Below are positions 6,596 to 15,007 of a stretch of DNA of 64,000 bases, piece by piece. The position numbers and the translations under genes were made by a program. A model generated the notes under the pieces. It made no database searches and was not told where the DNA came from. It was given only the letters and a program-made list of their open reading frames with translations. The number at the start of each line of letters is the position of its first letter. The first letter of the stretch is position 1. The DNA is from Ruminococcus sp. AM36-2AA. Its GTDB lineage: Bacteria; Bacillota; Clostridia; Lachnospirales; Lachnospiraceae. The stretch is from the NCBI RefSeq assembly GCF_003461955.1, contig NZ_QTYB01000017.1, positions 3,042 through 67,041 of the forward strand. Reading direction: 5' to 3'.

Positions 6596-8359
6596 TTATT
6601 CAGAAACTTTCACAAACTGGCTGTTATAAAGATTCTGATAGAATCCGCCTTTTGCCATAAGTTCCTCATGATTTCCCTGCTCAATGATGCTTCCGTCTTT
6701 CATGACAAGGATCTCATCCGCATTACGGATAGTAGAGAGACGGTGGGCAACAATGAAGCTTGTTCTGCCCTGCATCATCCGGTCGAAGGCTTCCTGGATC
6801 AGTATTTCAGTACGGGTATCAATGCTGGAGGTTGCCTCGTCAAGGATCAGCATCGGTGGCAGGCACAACATGACACGGGTGATACAGAGAAGCTGTTTCT
6901 GTCCCTGGCTTAAGCTGTCTTCATAGAGAATGGTATCCAGGCCATTTGGAAGACGGCGGATAAATTCCCAGCTGTGGGACATTTTTGCTGCCTGGATCAC
7001 TTCCTCATCCGAAGCATCCGGTTTTCCGATACAGATGTTGTCGCGGACAGTTCCATGTTTGATCCAGGTATCCTGGAGAACCATGCCATAGCTTCCGCGG
7101 AGGGTATGTCTGGAAACTTCGGTGATCGGTTTTCCGTCTACGGAGATACTTCCGCCGGTGACGTCGTAGAAACGCATTAGCAGGTTGATAAAAGTTGTCT
7201 TACCACAGCCGGTGGGACCTACGATGGCGATTCGTCGGCCAGGCTCTGTGTGAAGGTTAAATCCTTCAATGAGAGGTTTGTCCTCTTCGTAGCGGAAAGA
7301 AACATTCTGGATATCTACGGCACCTTTTACATCATCAAGAGTTCCGGACGGGTCCGGGCTTTCCGGTTCTTCTTCCAGAAGGTCAAAGATCCTGGTAGCG
7401 CAGGCCAGAGCGTTCTGAAGCTCTGTAATCACAGAGCTGATATCATTAAATGGTTTCATGTACTGGTTAGCATAGGCCAACAGGACGGAAAGCCCACCTA
7501 CTGTCAGATGACCGCCCGGGATCAGGAATGCACCTACAAGAGCTACACCTGCATAGATGATGTTGTTGACACATCGTGTGGACGGGTTGGTGAGACTGCT
7601 GTAAAAAACAGCTTTCTGGCTGGCATTTCGAAGCTCCTCGTTGATCGAAGCGAAACGCTCCGAAGAACGGTTCTCATAGCCAAATGCCTGAACCACTTTC
7701 TGATTTCCGATCATTTCCTCGATCAGTGCAGTCTGACGTCCACGGGCATCACTCTGTGCACGGAACATCTGGAAGGAATGGGAGGAGATGAATTTTGCCA
7801 CAAAAAAGCTCACCGGTGTCAGGGCAATGACCATCAGTGTGATCCACACGTTTTTGGAAAACATGAAGATCAAAGTTCCGATGATGGTGATGATACCGGA
7901 AAACAGCTGTGTAAATCCAAGGAGCATACCATCGGAAAGAATATCTGTATCCGCAATGACACGGCTGATGATATCACCGGTGCTGTGTCCGTCCAGGTAG
8001 GACAGCGGAAGTTTCTGGATATGGCGGATGGATTTCGCACGGATATCCTGTACTGTGCGGTAGGTCATGCGGTTATTGATAATGCTCATGACCCAGGTGG
8101 CAATACCGGAAAGCACGATCATGACAAGAATACGGGAAAGATAGAATCCCATTCTGCCAAAATCAACTTCATGGTCAGCAACCACCTCATCAATGGCATA
8201 GCCGAAAAGTACGGGAACATACAGCTGCAAAATTACGGTAACTGCGGCAAGGATTACACTTAAGACAAGAAGGAAACGGTATTTTCCGATAAAGCGGAGC
8301 ACCTTGAAGAAGGTTGCCATGCTGTTTTTGTTCTGGGATTTTTTGTATGTTTTACTCAT
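6596..8359 (-). CDS. ABC exporter half-transporter (permease-ATPase fusion), catalytic partner
   Basis: A 587-residue protein: six membrane segments in about residues 30-320, then a nucleotide-binding domain. It has a Walker A GPTGCGKTT near 378, an atypical signature LSQGQKQ near 481, an intact Walker B with catalytic Glu (MLILDEATSS, near 503) and the switch His in VAHRLST. It overlaps the upstream half-transporter by 4 bases, and the two form a heterodimer of the BmrC/BmrD or TM287/288 type. This subunit supplies the competent Walker B; its altered signature contacts the partner's degenerate site. Likely a drug or lipid-like exporter; the substrate cannot be read from sequence. Confidence 0.9.
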   Translation of the reverse strand: MSKTYKKSQNKNSMATFFKVLRFIGKYRFLLVLSVILAAVTVILQLYVPVLFGYAIDEVVADHEVDFGRMGFYLSRILVMIVLSGIATWVMSIINNRMTYRTVQDIRAKSIRHIQKLPLSYLDGHSTGDIISRVIADTDILSDGMLLGFTQLFSGIITIIGTLIFMFSKNVWITLMVIALTPVSFFVAKFISSHSFQMFRAQSDARGRQTALIEEMIGNQKVVQAFGYENRSSERFASINEELRNASQKAVFYSSLTNPSTRCVNNIIYAGVALVGAFLIPGGHLTVGGLSVLLAYANQYMKPFNDISSVITELQNALACATRIFDLLEEEPESPDPSGTLDDVKGAVDIQNVSFRYEEDKPLIEGFNLHTEPGRRIAIVGPTGCGKTTFINLLMRFYDVTGGSISVDGKPITEVSRHTLRGSYGMVLQDTWIKHGTVRDNICIGKPDASDEEVIQAAKMSHSWEFIRRLPNGLDTILYEDSLSQGQKQLLCITRVMLCLPPMLILDEATSSIDTRTEILIQEAFDRMMQGRTSFIVAHRLSTIRNADEILVMKDGSIIEQGNHEELMAKGGFYQNLYNSQFVKVSE

Positions 8360-10122
8360 GCCAGGACCTCCTTTCCGGTTGCTTTTTCATATTTGATCCG
8401 TTCTTCCGGGAACTGTGAGAAAAAGATCTCACGGTAAGTTTCACAGGTGGAAACAAGCTCCTGGTGGGTTCCTTTTCCGGCGAGCTGGCCGTCGTCCAGT
8501 ACCAGGATCAGATCGGCCTGACGGATACTGGCTGCTCTCTGGGATACCAGGAAAGTGGTGGTGTTTCCGCCAAGCTGGTGGAGAGATTTCCGAAGTGCCG
8601 CATCTGTGGCAAAGTCAAGAGCACTGGCACTGTCGTCCAGGATCAGGATCTCCGGCTTTTTCACAAGGGCGCGGGCAATGGTAAGTCTCTGGCGCTGGCC
8701 ACCGGAAAGGTTCCGGCCGTTCTGTTCCAGCTTAAAATCCAGCTGGCCATCTTTTTTCTCCACGATCTCACGGGCCTGGGCAGTGGTAAGAGCCTCCCAC
8801 ATTTCCTCATCTGTGGCGTCTTCCCGTCCCCAGCTTAAGTTCTCGCGGATGGTTCCCTGAAAAAGTGCTGCCTTCTGAGGAACCACGCCGATTTTTTCCC
8901 GGAGCTCATTCTGAGAATAGGTCTGTACATTCTGGCCGTCCAGGGTAACGGTTCCGGAACTTGCGTCATAGAAACGTGCGATCAGATCCACAAGGGTGGA
9001 CTTACCGCTTCCGGTACCGCCGATGATTCCAATGGTAGAGCCTTTTTTTGCGGAAAAAGTGATGTCCGAAAGGCTGGGTGCGCCGGTTCCTGCATAGGAG
9101 AAGGTCACATGGTCAAAAGCAACGGCACAGTCGTTCTTTGCAGCTGCCGGTGCGGAAGTTTTCTCCGGGTAAGTCATGGTGGAATCTACTTTCAGGATTC
9201 CGGCAACACGGTCTGCACAGGCCATGGATTTGTTCAGGGTGATGATCAGGGAAGCAAGTTTGATCAGCTCCACGATCATCTGTGCCATGTAGTTGTAAAG
9301 GGCAACGACTTCACCCTGTTGCATGTTTCCAAGATTGACCTGTACGCCTGCAGTCTGGATCAGGATCACGGTTGCGATATTGATCAGTACATAGGTGGCC
9401 GGATTTAAAAGTGCGGAGATTTTTCCTACAAACTCATTCAGCTTTGTGAGAGCAAGGTTACTTTCGTCAAACTCCGCAACTGCGTGATCTTCCCGGCAGA
9501 ATGCACGGATCACACGGACACCGGTCAGGTTTTCTCTGGTAAGGCGTGTGACAGTATCCAGGCGTCCCTGTACTTTTTTGAAAAGAGGGATACTTAAGAA
9601 CATGATCACAAAGACAACCAGGAACAGGATCGGGATGGCAACTACGAAGATCAGCGCACAGCGCACGTTGATAGTAAAGGCCATCACCATGGCACCGAAA
9701 ACAATAAACGGGCTTCGAAGAAGAAGACGAAGGCCCATATTTACACCATTCTGTACCTGGTTTACGTCATCGGTCAGACGGGTGATCAGGGTATCGGTTC
9801 CAAGGGTATCCAGCTCTGTATAGGAAAGCTTCTGGATATGGTCAAAAACTGCCTGACGTACTTCTGTGGCAAAACCTACGCTGGCTTTTGCTGCAAAAAA
9901 CTGGGCTGTGATGCTGACTGCCAGTCCTGCGGCTGCCATCAGTATCAGGATAAAGAATTTCTGTACGATGTAGCCGTGATCGTTATGGGCAATACCCACA
10001 TCAATGATCTGGGCGATGACGATAGGCACCAGCAGGTCAAACACAACTTCCAGAAACTTGAAAAAAGGAGCCAGAATGCTTTCTTTTTTGTAGTTTCGAA
10101 GATATTTTGCGAGTGTTCGCAT
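8356..10122 (-). CDS. ABC exporter half-transporter with degenerate ATPase site
   Basis: A 588-residue permease-ATPase fusion. The membrane domain spans about residues 15-310. The nucleotide-binding domain has Walker A GGTGSGKST near 364 and canonical LSGGQRQ near 469, but the Walker B ends LILDDSAS with Asp in place of the catalytic Glu, and the switch residue is Gln (FLVSQRAAS) in place of His. Both changes mark the non-hydrolysing site of heterodimeric exporters, so the 6596-8359 product is its partner. It is first in the minus-strand operon, with GGAGG before the start. It is transcribed divergently from the LysR gene at 10430, which may regulate it. Confidence 0.9.
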   Translation of the reverse strand: MRTLAKYLRNYKKESILAPFFKFLEVVFDLLVPIVIAQIIDVGIAHNDHGYIVQKFFILILMAAAGLAVSITAQFFAAKASVGFATEVRQAVFDHIQKLSYTELDTLGTDTLITRLTDDVNQVQNGVNMGLRLLLRSPFIVFGAMVMAFTINVRCALIFVVAIPILFLVVFVIMFLSIPLFKKVQGRLDTVTRLTRENLTGVRVIRAFCREDHAVAEFDESNLALTKLNEFVGKISALLNPATYVLINIATVILIQTAGVQVNLGNMQQGEVVALYNYMAQMIVELIKLASLIITLNKSMACADRVAGILKVDSTMTYPEKTSAPAAAKNDCAVAFDHVTFSYAGTGAPSLSDITFSAKKGSTIGIIGGTGSGKSTLVDLIARFYDASSGTVTLDGQNVQTYSQNELREKIGVVPQKAALFQGTIRENLSWGREDATDEEMWEALTTAQAREIVEKKDGQLDFKLEQNGRNLSGGQRQRLTIARALVKKPEILILDDSASALDFATDAALRKSLHQLGGNTTTFLVSQRAASIRQADLILVLDDGQLAGKGTHQELVSTCETYREIFFSQFPEERIKYEKATGKEVLA

Positions 10123-10429
10123 TTCTTTTTCTTTCCTCCATTTCCTTTTTATTACAATAAACCTCTGTTATTATACTCCCTTAGGGATGATACGTATAAT
10201 ATTGTTTTTAATGTATTATAATATAAAAATTATATTGAAGAAAACGTGAGTTTATGGGAAGATGATCATAGTATCTGCAAAAATGAAAAAATCATTAGTA
10301 TGCAGTACAGAAGAATATAGATTGCGAATATCCGCTTGACACAAAGACAGAGAGTGTTTGATGCGGATCATCCGGGAACGGAATGCGGAAATTACAGAAA
10401 TTATTATATGCAATTAAAAGGAGAAGGAT
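10123..10429. other. Divergent intergenic region, ABC exporter / LysR
   Basis: A very AT-rich 307-base region. On the minus strand a TATAAT lies at 10170-10175, close to a small palindrome TCCCTTAGGGA (10177-10187), and TACGTA lies at 10191-10196. Bases 10321-10342 (GATTGCGAATATCCGCTTGAC) match the tail of repeat copy B. A LysR-type regulator would normally bind in such a region, but I see no clear T-N11-A box that I can defend. Confidence 0.45.
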
Positions 10430-11302
10430 ATGGAGATCAGACAGTTGGAATATTTTCATGAGATTGCGGCAACGGGAAGTATCCATGAAGCTGCAAGAAG
10501 ACTGAATATGTCCCAGCCGCCCTTAAGCTACCAGATCAAACAGCTGGAAGCAGAGCTGAATGTGAAGCTTTTTGAGCGGACCAGGGCAGGGGTGACACTG
10601 ACAGAAGCGGGAAAGCTTCTTTATGACAGGACGGAGAATATTTTAAATTATGTCCGTTCCACAGAGCTGGAAGTATCCAAGGCAGGGAAAAAGCAGGTCT
10701 TACGTATCGGGATCACGCCCACCACAGTAACCACCATTATGCCTTATATTTCCAGATTTTCCAGGGAAAATTCCGATGTAAACTTTGAGGTGCGGGATGC
10801 CATTACCTTCACACTTCTGAACTATCTTATGGATGGGATCATTGATGTCTCTGTGGTGCGGACACCTATCAAGCTGGAGGGATTAAATTATCTGGAGCTT
10901 TCGGAAGAACCCATGATCGCGGTTCTTCCTCCGGCATTCCCGGAAAACGGAACAAAAAAAGAGGGCATCAGCCTTAAGAAACTGACCGGACGCCCTCTTA
11001 TTATTTACCGGCGATATGAAGAATTTCTGATGAAAGCCTTTGGAGAAAAAAATCTCCAACCGGATATTTTCTGTGTCTGCGACGATCCCAGAGATGCTAT
11101 GCTCTGGGTGCAGGAAGGCCTTGCCACTGCCGTTTTTCCAAGATCCATGGAAGACCTCTGTACAGATCTTCCGATCCGGATCATCGAAGAAGAGAAGCTT
11201 ACGACTAGGATCCTTCTTGCCTGGAAAAAAGACCGCAGGCCTTCCGCTGTAATGCAGGAGTTTATCAATATCTGTGAGGAATATAAAGAAATCAGTCTTT
11301 GA
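10430..11302 (+). CDS. LysR family transcriptional regulator
   Basis: A 290-residue protein. The N-terminal winged helix (1-60) reads MEIRQLEYFHEIAATGSI, then AARRLNMSQPPLSYQIKQLE, the standard LysR helix-turn-helix. The C-terminal effector domain (about 90-290) has the periplasmic-binding-protein fold (LRIGITPTTVTT, then IDVSVVRTP). AGGAGAAGG precedes the ATG. It diverges from the ABC exporter operon, the usual arrangement for a LysR target, and its 3' end overlaps the convergent SulP gene by 11 bases. CbbR/CynR-like homologues respond to small organic acids; the effector here is unknown. Confidence 0.92.
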   Translation: MEIRQLEYFHEIAATGSIHEAARRLNMSQPPLSYQIKQLEAELNVKLFERTRAGVTLTEAGKLLYDRTENILNYVRSTELEVSKAGKKQVLRIGITPTTVTTIMPYISRFSRENSDVNFEVRDAITFTLLNYLMDGIIDVSVVRTPIKLEGLNYLELSEEPMIAVLPPAFPENGTKKEGISLKKLTGRPLIIYRRYEEFLMKAFGEKNLQPDIFCVCDDPRDAMLWVQEGLATAVFPRSMEDLCTDLPIRIIEEEKLTTRILLAWKKDRRPSAVMQEFINICEEYKEISL

Positions 11303-13451
11303 GATGTTCCTCTTTCCAGTGTTTCCACTTCTGAACGGCTTCCGGATTCTGTTTCTCCAGCCGTTCTTCCAGTTTCTTTCTGCGCTGTTCCAGCCGTTCC
11401 AGAACTTCCGGGTGTTCGGCCAGGATCTTTTCTTTCAGTTTGCCACGGCGTTTTTCCAGAAGCTGAAGGATCAGTCTCCGGTCGGAAGTCAGCTCTTCCG
11501 GCAGTTCGTCCATATGTAACTCGATCCTTCGGAGAAGTTCATCTTCATCCAGAAGCCCCAGGCCATGCCAGTTATCCAGAAGTTCTTCCAGACCTTCTTC
11601 GGAGAGACGTTCAATATCCGGGATCTGATGTAACTGTTCGATAATGTGATGGACAGATTCCTCGATCTCTTTTACCGCATCATCTCCGAAAGCCCAGGCA
11701 AACTCTTCCAGGGTATCTTCTTCCTCTGCCGGGAGAAAGGCGATGCTGCGGCGGAGAAGTTTTGCCTCGTCCTCCTTTGGAACATCCAGTTCATAAGGAG
11801 CTTCGATCCCTGCGTCATGTAAGGCGGCAAGAATGGTACGGCGGACCATACCGTCCTTGATCATATGGCCGATGCCGAACTGACGCAGCTGGTCATTGAT
11901 CTGAGTGGAATGTTCAGTGAGGTAAAAACGGATCCCTCGTTTTTTCAGGCTTGCAGAGATGGCATCCAGACGGTCGGCAGCAGTAACGTCAATGCTGTTA
12001 ATGGCACTGGCATCTACGATCACCACTTTTGTATCTTTCTGGATGCTGTTTTCAATATCCTCCTGAAAGATCTTTACATTTGCGAAAAACAGGTTCTCAC
12101 TGAAACGGTAGATGACAACGCCTTTGATGGGATAGGCGTAACGGTTTCTGGAAAGATCAAAATAAACATCTCTGCCCGGGATCATGCCACGGAAAGAGCG
12201 TGGCGGGTTGGTAGCTTTCAGGATCACAGCTACGAAAGAGAGCAGGATGCCGATGATAACGCCATAGATGGTTCCAAGGCAGAGCACGCTGAAACCGGCA
12301 GCCATAAAAATGTAAAATTCTGTGCGGCTCACCTTGAAAAGACGTACAGCCAGATGGGTTTCCACCACATCCATCAGAGCAGAGATCACAATGGCTGTCA
12401 ACACAGGAACCGGAAGATATCCGATAAATCCGGTGCCAAAAAGAAGGATCAGAGCCATGGTGATCCCGGCAGTGATGGAAACTGCCTGAGATTTTCCTCC
12501 GTACTGTTCATTGAGAGAGGTACGGGAAATACTGCCGTTTACCGGGCAGCATCCAACAGCGGCAGCCGCAATGTTTCCCGCTGCACAGGACAGGATCTCC
12601 TGACGGTCGTTCAGCTTGTAGTCATTGCGAAAGGCGAAAGTGTTTTCTGCAAGAAGGGTTTCCGCCATAATGACAACGGCAACCATAAGGCCGCGGCCTG
12701 CTGCCTGGGTCAGATCAACATTTCCGAAATCCGGGATCACCAGGGAAGGAAGGCCACGTTCTACAGACTGCAAAAGCACAACGCCCTTTTCATCCACATG
12801 AAAAACAACGGTGGAGAGAACACCCAGGGCCATGATCGCGATGGCCATGGGGAATTTCGGCGCCAGTTTTTTGAATATGCGGATCAGTATCAGCGCACCA
12901 AGTCCCATGCAGAGGGAAAGCCAGCTGATATTTTTTGCGGCAGCGAAGATATGCTCTGCCAGCTCCAGAAGTTCACCGGAACCTGCCGGGCTTCCCATCA
13001 GTTTCGGGATCTGCATCAGGATGATGGTGACTGCGATACCGCTGATAAAACCACCCATTACCGGTGTGGAGATGAAATCCACGATCTTATCCGCATGGAG
13101 CAGGAAGAACACAAACAGCCACAGGCCTGCAAAAAGTGCAATGGCAGGGACATAATCCATGGCGGTTTCCGATTCCGCGGCAATGCCAAGGGTAGACAGT
13201 GCGCCGCCTACAATGGCAGCAGGTGCCGCGTCAACTCCGAAGATAAACTGCCTTGAAGTGGAAAAGAGCGCAAACAGCAGGATCGGCAGAACAGAACCAT
13301 ACAGTCCGTATACCGCCGGAATTCCGGAAATCTGGGCATATCCCATGGAGATAGGAATGGAAACTGCGGCGATGATGATACCGGAAAAAATATCTTTGAG
13401 AAGGTATTCTTTCCGGTATCCCCGCAGCGTGGAAAACAGGGAAAGCTTCAT
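11292..13451 (-). CDS. SulP family anion permease with STAS domain and long C-terminal tail
   Basis: A 719-residue protein. Residues ~1-420 are a multi-pass SulP/SLC26 transport core (early motif SIPISMGYAQISGIPAVYGL). A cytoplasmic STAS domain follows (about 440-545, with VVIVDASAINSIDVTAADRL). Family members move sulfate, bicarbonate or dicarboxylates; the substrate here is not certain. The last ~170 residues are unusual: highly charged and Leu/Glu-rich, predicted helical, ending in repeated RLEQRRKKLEERLEKQ-type segments. It is convergent with and overlaps the LysR gene by 11 bases. No cysteine-regulon neighbour is adjacent. The start is preceded by AAAGGATG on the minus strand. Confidence 0.9.
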   Translation of the reverse strand: MKLSLFSTLRGYRKEYLLKDIFSGIIIAAVSIPISMGYAQISGIPAVYGLYGSVLPILLFALFSTSRQFIFGVDAAPAAIVGGALSTLGIAAESETAMDYVPAIALFAGLWLFVFFLLHADKIVDFISTPVMGGFISGIAVTIILMQIPKLMGSPAGSGELLELAEHIFAAAKNISWLSLCMGLGALILIRIFKKLAPKFPMAIAIMALGVLSTVVFHVDEKGVVLLQSVERGLPSLVIPDFGNVDLTQAAGRGLMVAVVIMAETLLAENTFAFRNDYKLNDRQEILSCAAGNIAAAAVGCCPVNGSISRTSLNEQYGGKSQAVSITAGITMALILLFGTGFIGYLPVPVLTAIVISALMDVVETHLAVRLFKVSRTEFYIFMAAGFSVLCLGTIYGVIIGILLSFVAVILKATNPPRSFRGMIPGRDVYFDLSRNRYAYPIKGVVIYRFSENLFFANVKIFQEDIENSIQKDTKVVIVDASAINSIDVTAADRLDAISASLKKRGIRFYLTEHSTQINDQLRQFGIGHMIKDGMVRRTILAALHDAGIEAPYELDVPKEDEAKLLRRSIAFLPAEEEDTLEEFAWAFGDDAVKEIEESVHHIIEQLHQIPDIERLSEEGLEELLDNWHGLGLLDEDELLRRIELHMDELPEELTSDRRLILQLLEKRRGKLKEKILAEHPEVLERLEQRRKKLEERLEKQNPEAVQKWKHWKEEHLKD

Positions 13452-13544
13452 ATAGTCACATCCTTTTCTGAAAAATATTTTCTATTATATACCAAAGAGA
13501 GCCTGCGGGAAAGAAGCAAAGCAAAGGTTCCGGGTGAAAAATCG

Positions 13545-13573
13545 TGGACAAAGGATATCTGCCATATTATAAT
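13545..13573 (+). promoter_or_regulatory. Promoter of mnmA
   Basis: TGGACA (13545-13550), a 17-base spacer and TATAAT (13568-13573) lie ~85 bases upstream of the mnmA start. Confidence 0.65.
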
Positions 13574-13659
13574 AAATGCGAAATTACAGCTGTGTGGGAT
13601 GAGAAATCCCGTACTTTTGCTGTGTGAAAAAAGATCATCAATGAAAGGTTAAGATATAA

Positions 13660-14748
13660 ATGAAAAAAGCGATCATAGCAATGAGCGGCGGTGTGGACAG
13701 CTCCGTGGCAGCTCTTTTGACAAAGGAATCCGGTGACGAGTGCATCGGTGCAACCATGAAACTTTACAACAACGAGGATATCGGTGTCCATAGGGAAAAG
13801 ACCTGCTGTTCCCTGGACGATGTGGAGGATGCCAGAAGCGTGGCTTATCAGATGGATATGCCTTACTACGTATTTAACTTTACCGCAGATTTCCATACAG
13901 AAGTTATGGATCGTTTTGTGGAGGCTTACGAAAACGGCTGCACACCCAATCCATGTATCGACTGCAACCGTTATCTGAAATTTGACAAAATGTTCCACCG
14001 TATGCAGGAGATCGGCTACGATTATATTGTAACCGGACATTACGCAAGAGTGGAGTACGATGAGAACAGAGGCCGCTATCTTCTGAAAAAAGCAGTGGAC
14101 GACACCAAGGATCAGTCCTATGTGCTCTATATGCTGACCCAGGAACAGCTGGCACATGTAAAACTTCCTCTTGGAGGCCTTCGGAAAGATCAGGTCCGTG
14201 TGATTGCCGAAGAGCATGGTTTTATCAATGCCAGAAAACATGACAGCCAGGATATCTGTTTTGTGCCGGATGGCGACTATGCGAAATTTATCGAGAAATA
14301 TACAGGCAAAAAAACACCGGAAGGTGATTTTGTAGATAAAGAAGGAAACTATATCGGACGCCATAAAGGAATCATCCATTATACCATCGGCCAGCGCCGT
14401 GGCCTTGGTATTCCGGCAGCCAGCCGTCTTTATGTCTGCGAGATCTCCCCGAAAACCAATACGGTTGTTCTCGGTGACAACGCAGATCTTTTCAGCAGTG
14501 AGCTGGAGGCAGACAGTGTAAACCTGATCTCCGTGGATAATTTAAGTGAGCCGAAGAGAGTGACCGCCAAGATCCGTTACCGTCATAAAGAGCAGCCAGC
14601 CACTGCATGGCAGACACCGGATGGCATCCTTCATGTGAAGTTTGATGAACCGCAGAGAGCGATCACAAAAGGCCAGGCTGTGGTAATGTATGACGGAGCC
14701 GAAGTTGTAGGTGGTGGCGTTATAAACAAAATCTATAGCCAGTCATAA
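13660..14748 (+). CDS. mnmA: tRNA-specific 2-thiouridylase MnmA
   Basis: A 362-residue protein of normal length. The PP-loop SGGVDSS (9-15) binds ATP. Cys99 in NPCIDCN and Cys200 in QDICFVPDGD correspond to the catalytic nucleophile and the persulfide-carrying Cys of the E. coli enzyme (C102/C199). It adds sulfur to U34 of tRNAs for Lys, Glu and Gln, taking sulfur from an IscS-type desulfurase. The C-terminal beta domain contains the GQRRGLGIPA and QRAITKGQAVVMYDG segments. It is transcribed alone. The downstream sulfhydrylase unit has its own promoter, but both genes belong to sulfur metabolism. Confidence 0.97.
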   Translation: MKKAIIAMSGGVDSSVAALLTKESGDECIGATMKLYNNEDIGVHREKTCCSLDDVEDARSVAYQMDMPYYVFNFTADFHTEVMDRFVEAYENGCTPNPCIDCNRYLKFDKMFHRMQEIGYDYIVTGHYARVEYDENRGRYLLKKAVDDTKDQSYVLYMLTQEQLAHVKLPLGGLRKDQVRVIAEEHGFINARKHDSQDICFVPDGDYAKFIEKYTGKKTPEGDFVDKEGNYIGRHKGIIHYTIGQRRGLGIPAASRLYVCEISPKTNTVVLGDNADLFSSELEADSVNLISVDNLSEPKRVTAKIRYRHKEQPATAWQTPDGILHVKFDEPQRAITKGQAVVMYDGAEVVGGGVINKIYSQS

Positions 14749-14780
14749 ATAAAGGTGAGAACCTAAAACGATAAAACCCA

Positions 14781-14809
14781 TTGACATACTAGGAAAAGGG
14801 TGATATGAT
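14781..14809 (+). promoter_or_regulatory. Promoter of the Cys-leader/sulfhydrylase unit
   Basis: Consensus TTGACA (14781-14786), a 17-base spacer and TATGAT (14804-14809). The start point would be near 14816, giving a leader of about 190 bases before the sulfhydrylase ORF, long enough to hold the leader peptide at 14872. Confidence 0.85.
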
Positions 14810-14871
14810 TGCATCATCAAAAAACGGAGCACACAAAACAAGGTGAGCAACGTGATGATCAGGAGGAAATC

Positions 14872-14937
14872 ATGAAGATTTTACAGAAGTCAACCAGGGT
14901 GTTTATCGAAGAGAAGCGAATGTGTTGTTGTCGCTGA
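14872..14937 (+). CDS. Cysteine-rich leader peptide of the sulfhydrylase gene
   Basis: A 21-codon ORF whose peptide ends in Met-Cys-Cys-Cys-Arg-stop (Cys codons at 14923-14931). It has an excellent ribosome binding site, AGGAGG, 5 bases before the ATG. It lies between a consensus promoter and the O-acetylhomoserine sulfhydrylase gene, 70 bases upstream of that start. Three consecutive UGU codons at the end of a short translated ORF are the hallmark of a leader peptide in which ribosomes slow when Cys-tRNA is scarce. The leader RBS sits in the loop of a small ATGAT/ATCAT stem, and GATGATCATGAAG recurs after the stop, so alternative foldings are possible. I see no clear intrinsic terminator between leader and gene, so control may be translational or Rho-dependent. 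Function is inferred. Confidence 0.75.
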   Translation: MKILQKSTRVFIEEKRMCCCR

Positions 14938-15007
14938 TAAGCAGATGATCATGAAGAATTAATACACTATATCGAATATAAAGAATAAAAGAAAAGAGGA
15001 CAAACAC

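Noticed and set aside
7250..8263. 337-codon plus-strand frame antisense to the ABC exporter
   Set aside because: Lies inside a complete ABC transporter gene and has no family features.
11865..13256. 463-codon open frame antisense to the SulP gene
   Set aside because: The peptide has no domain, is His/Gln/Asp-rich as expected from reverse complement of membrane codons, and lacks a ribosome site; it is a shadow frame.
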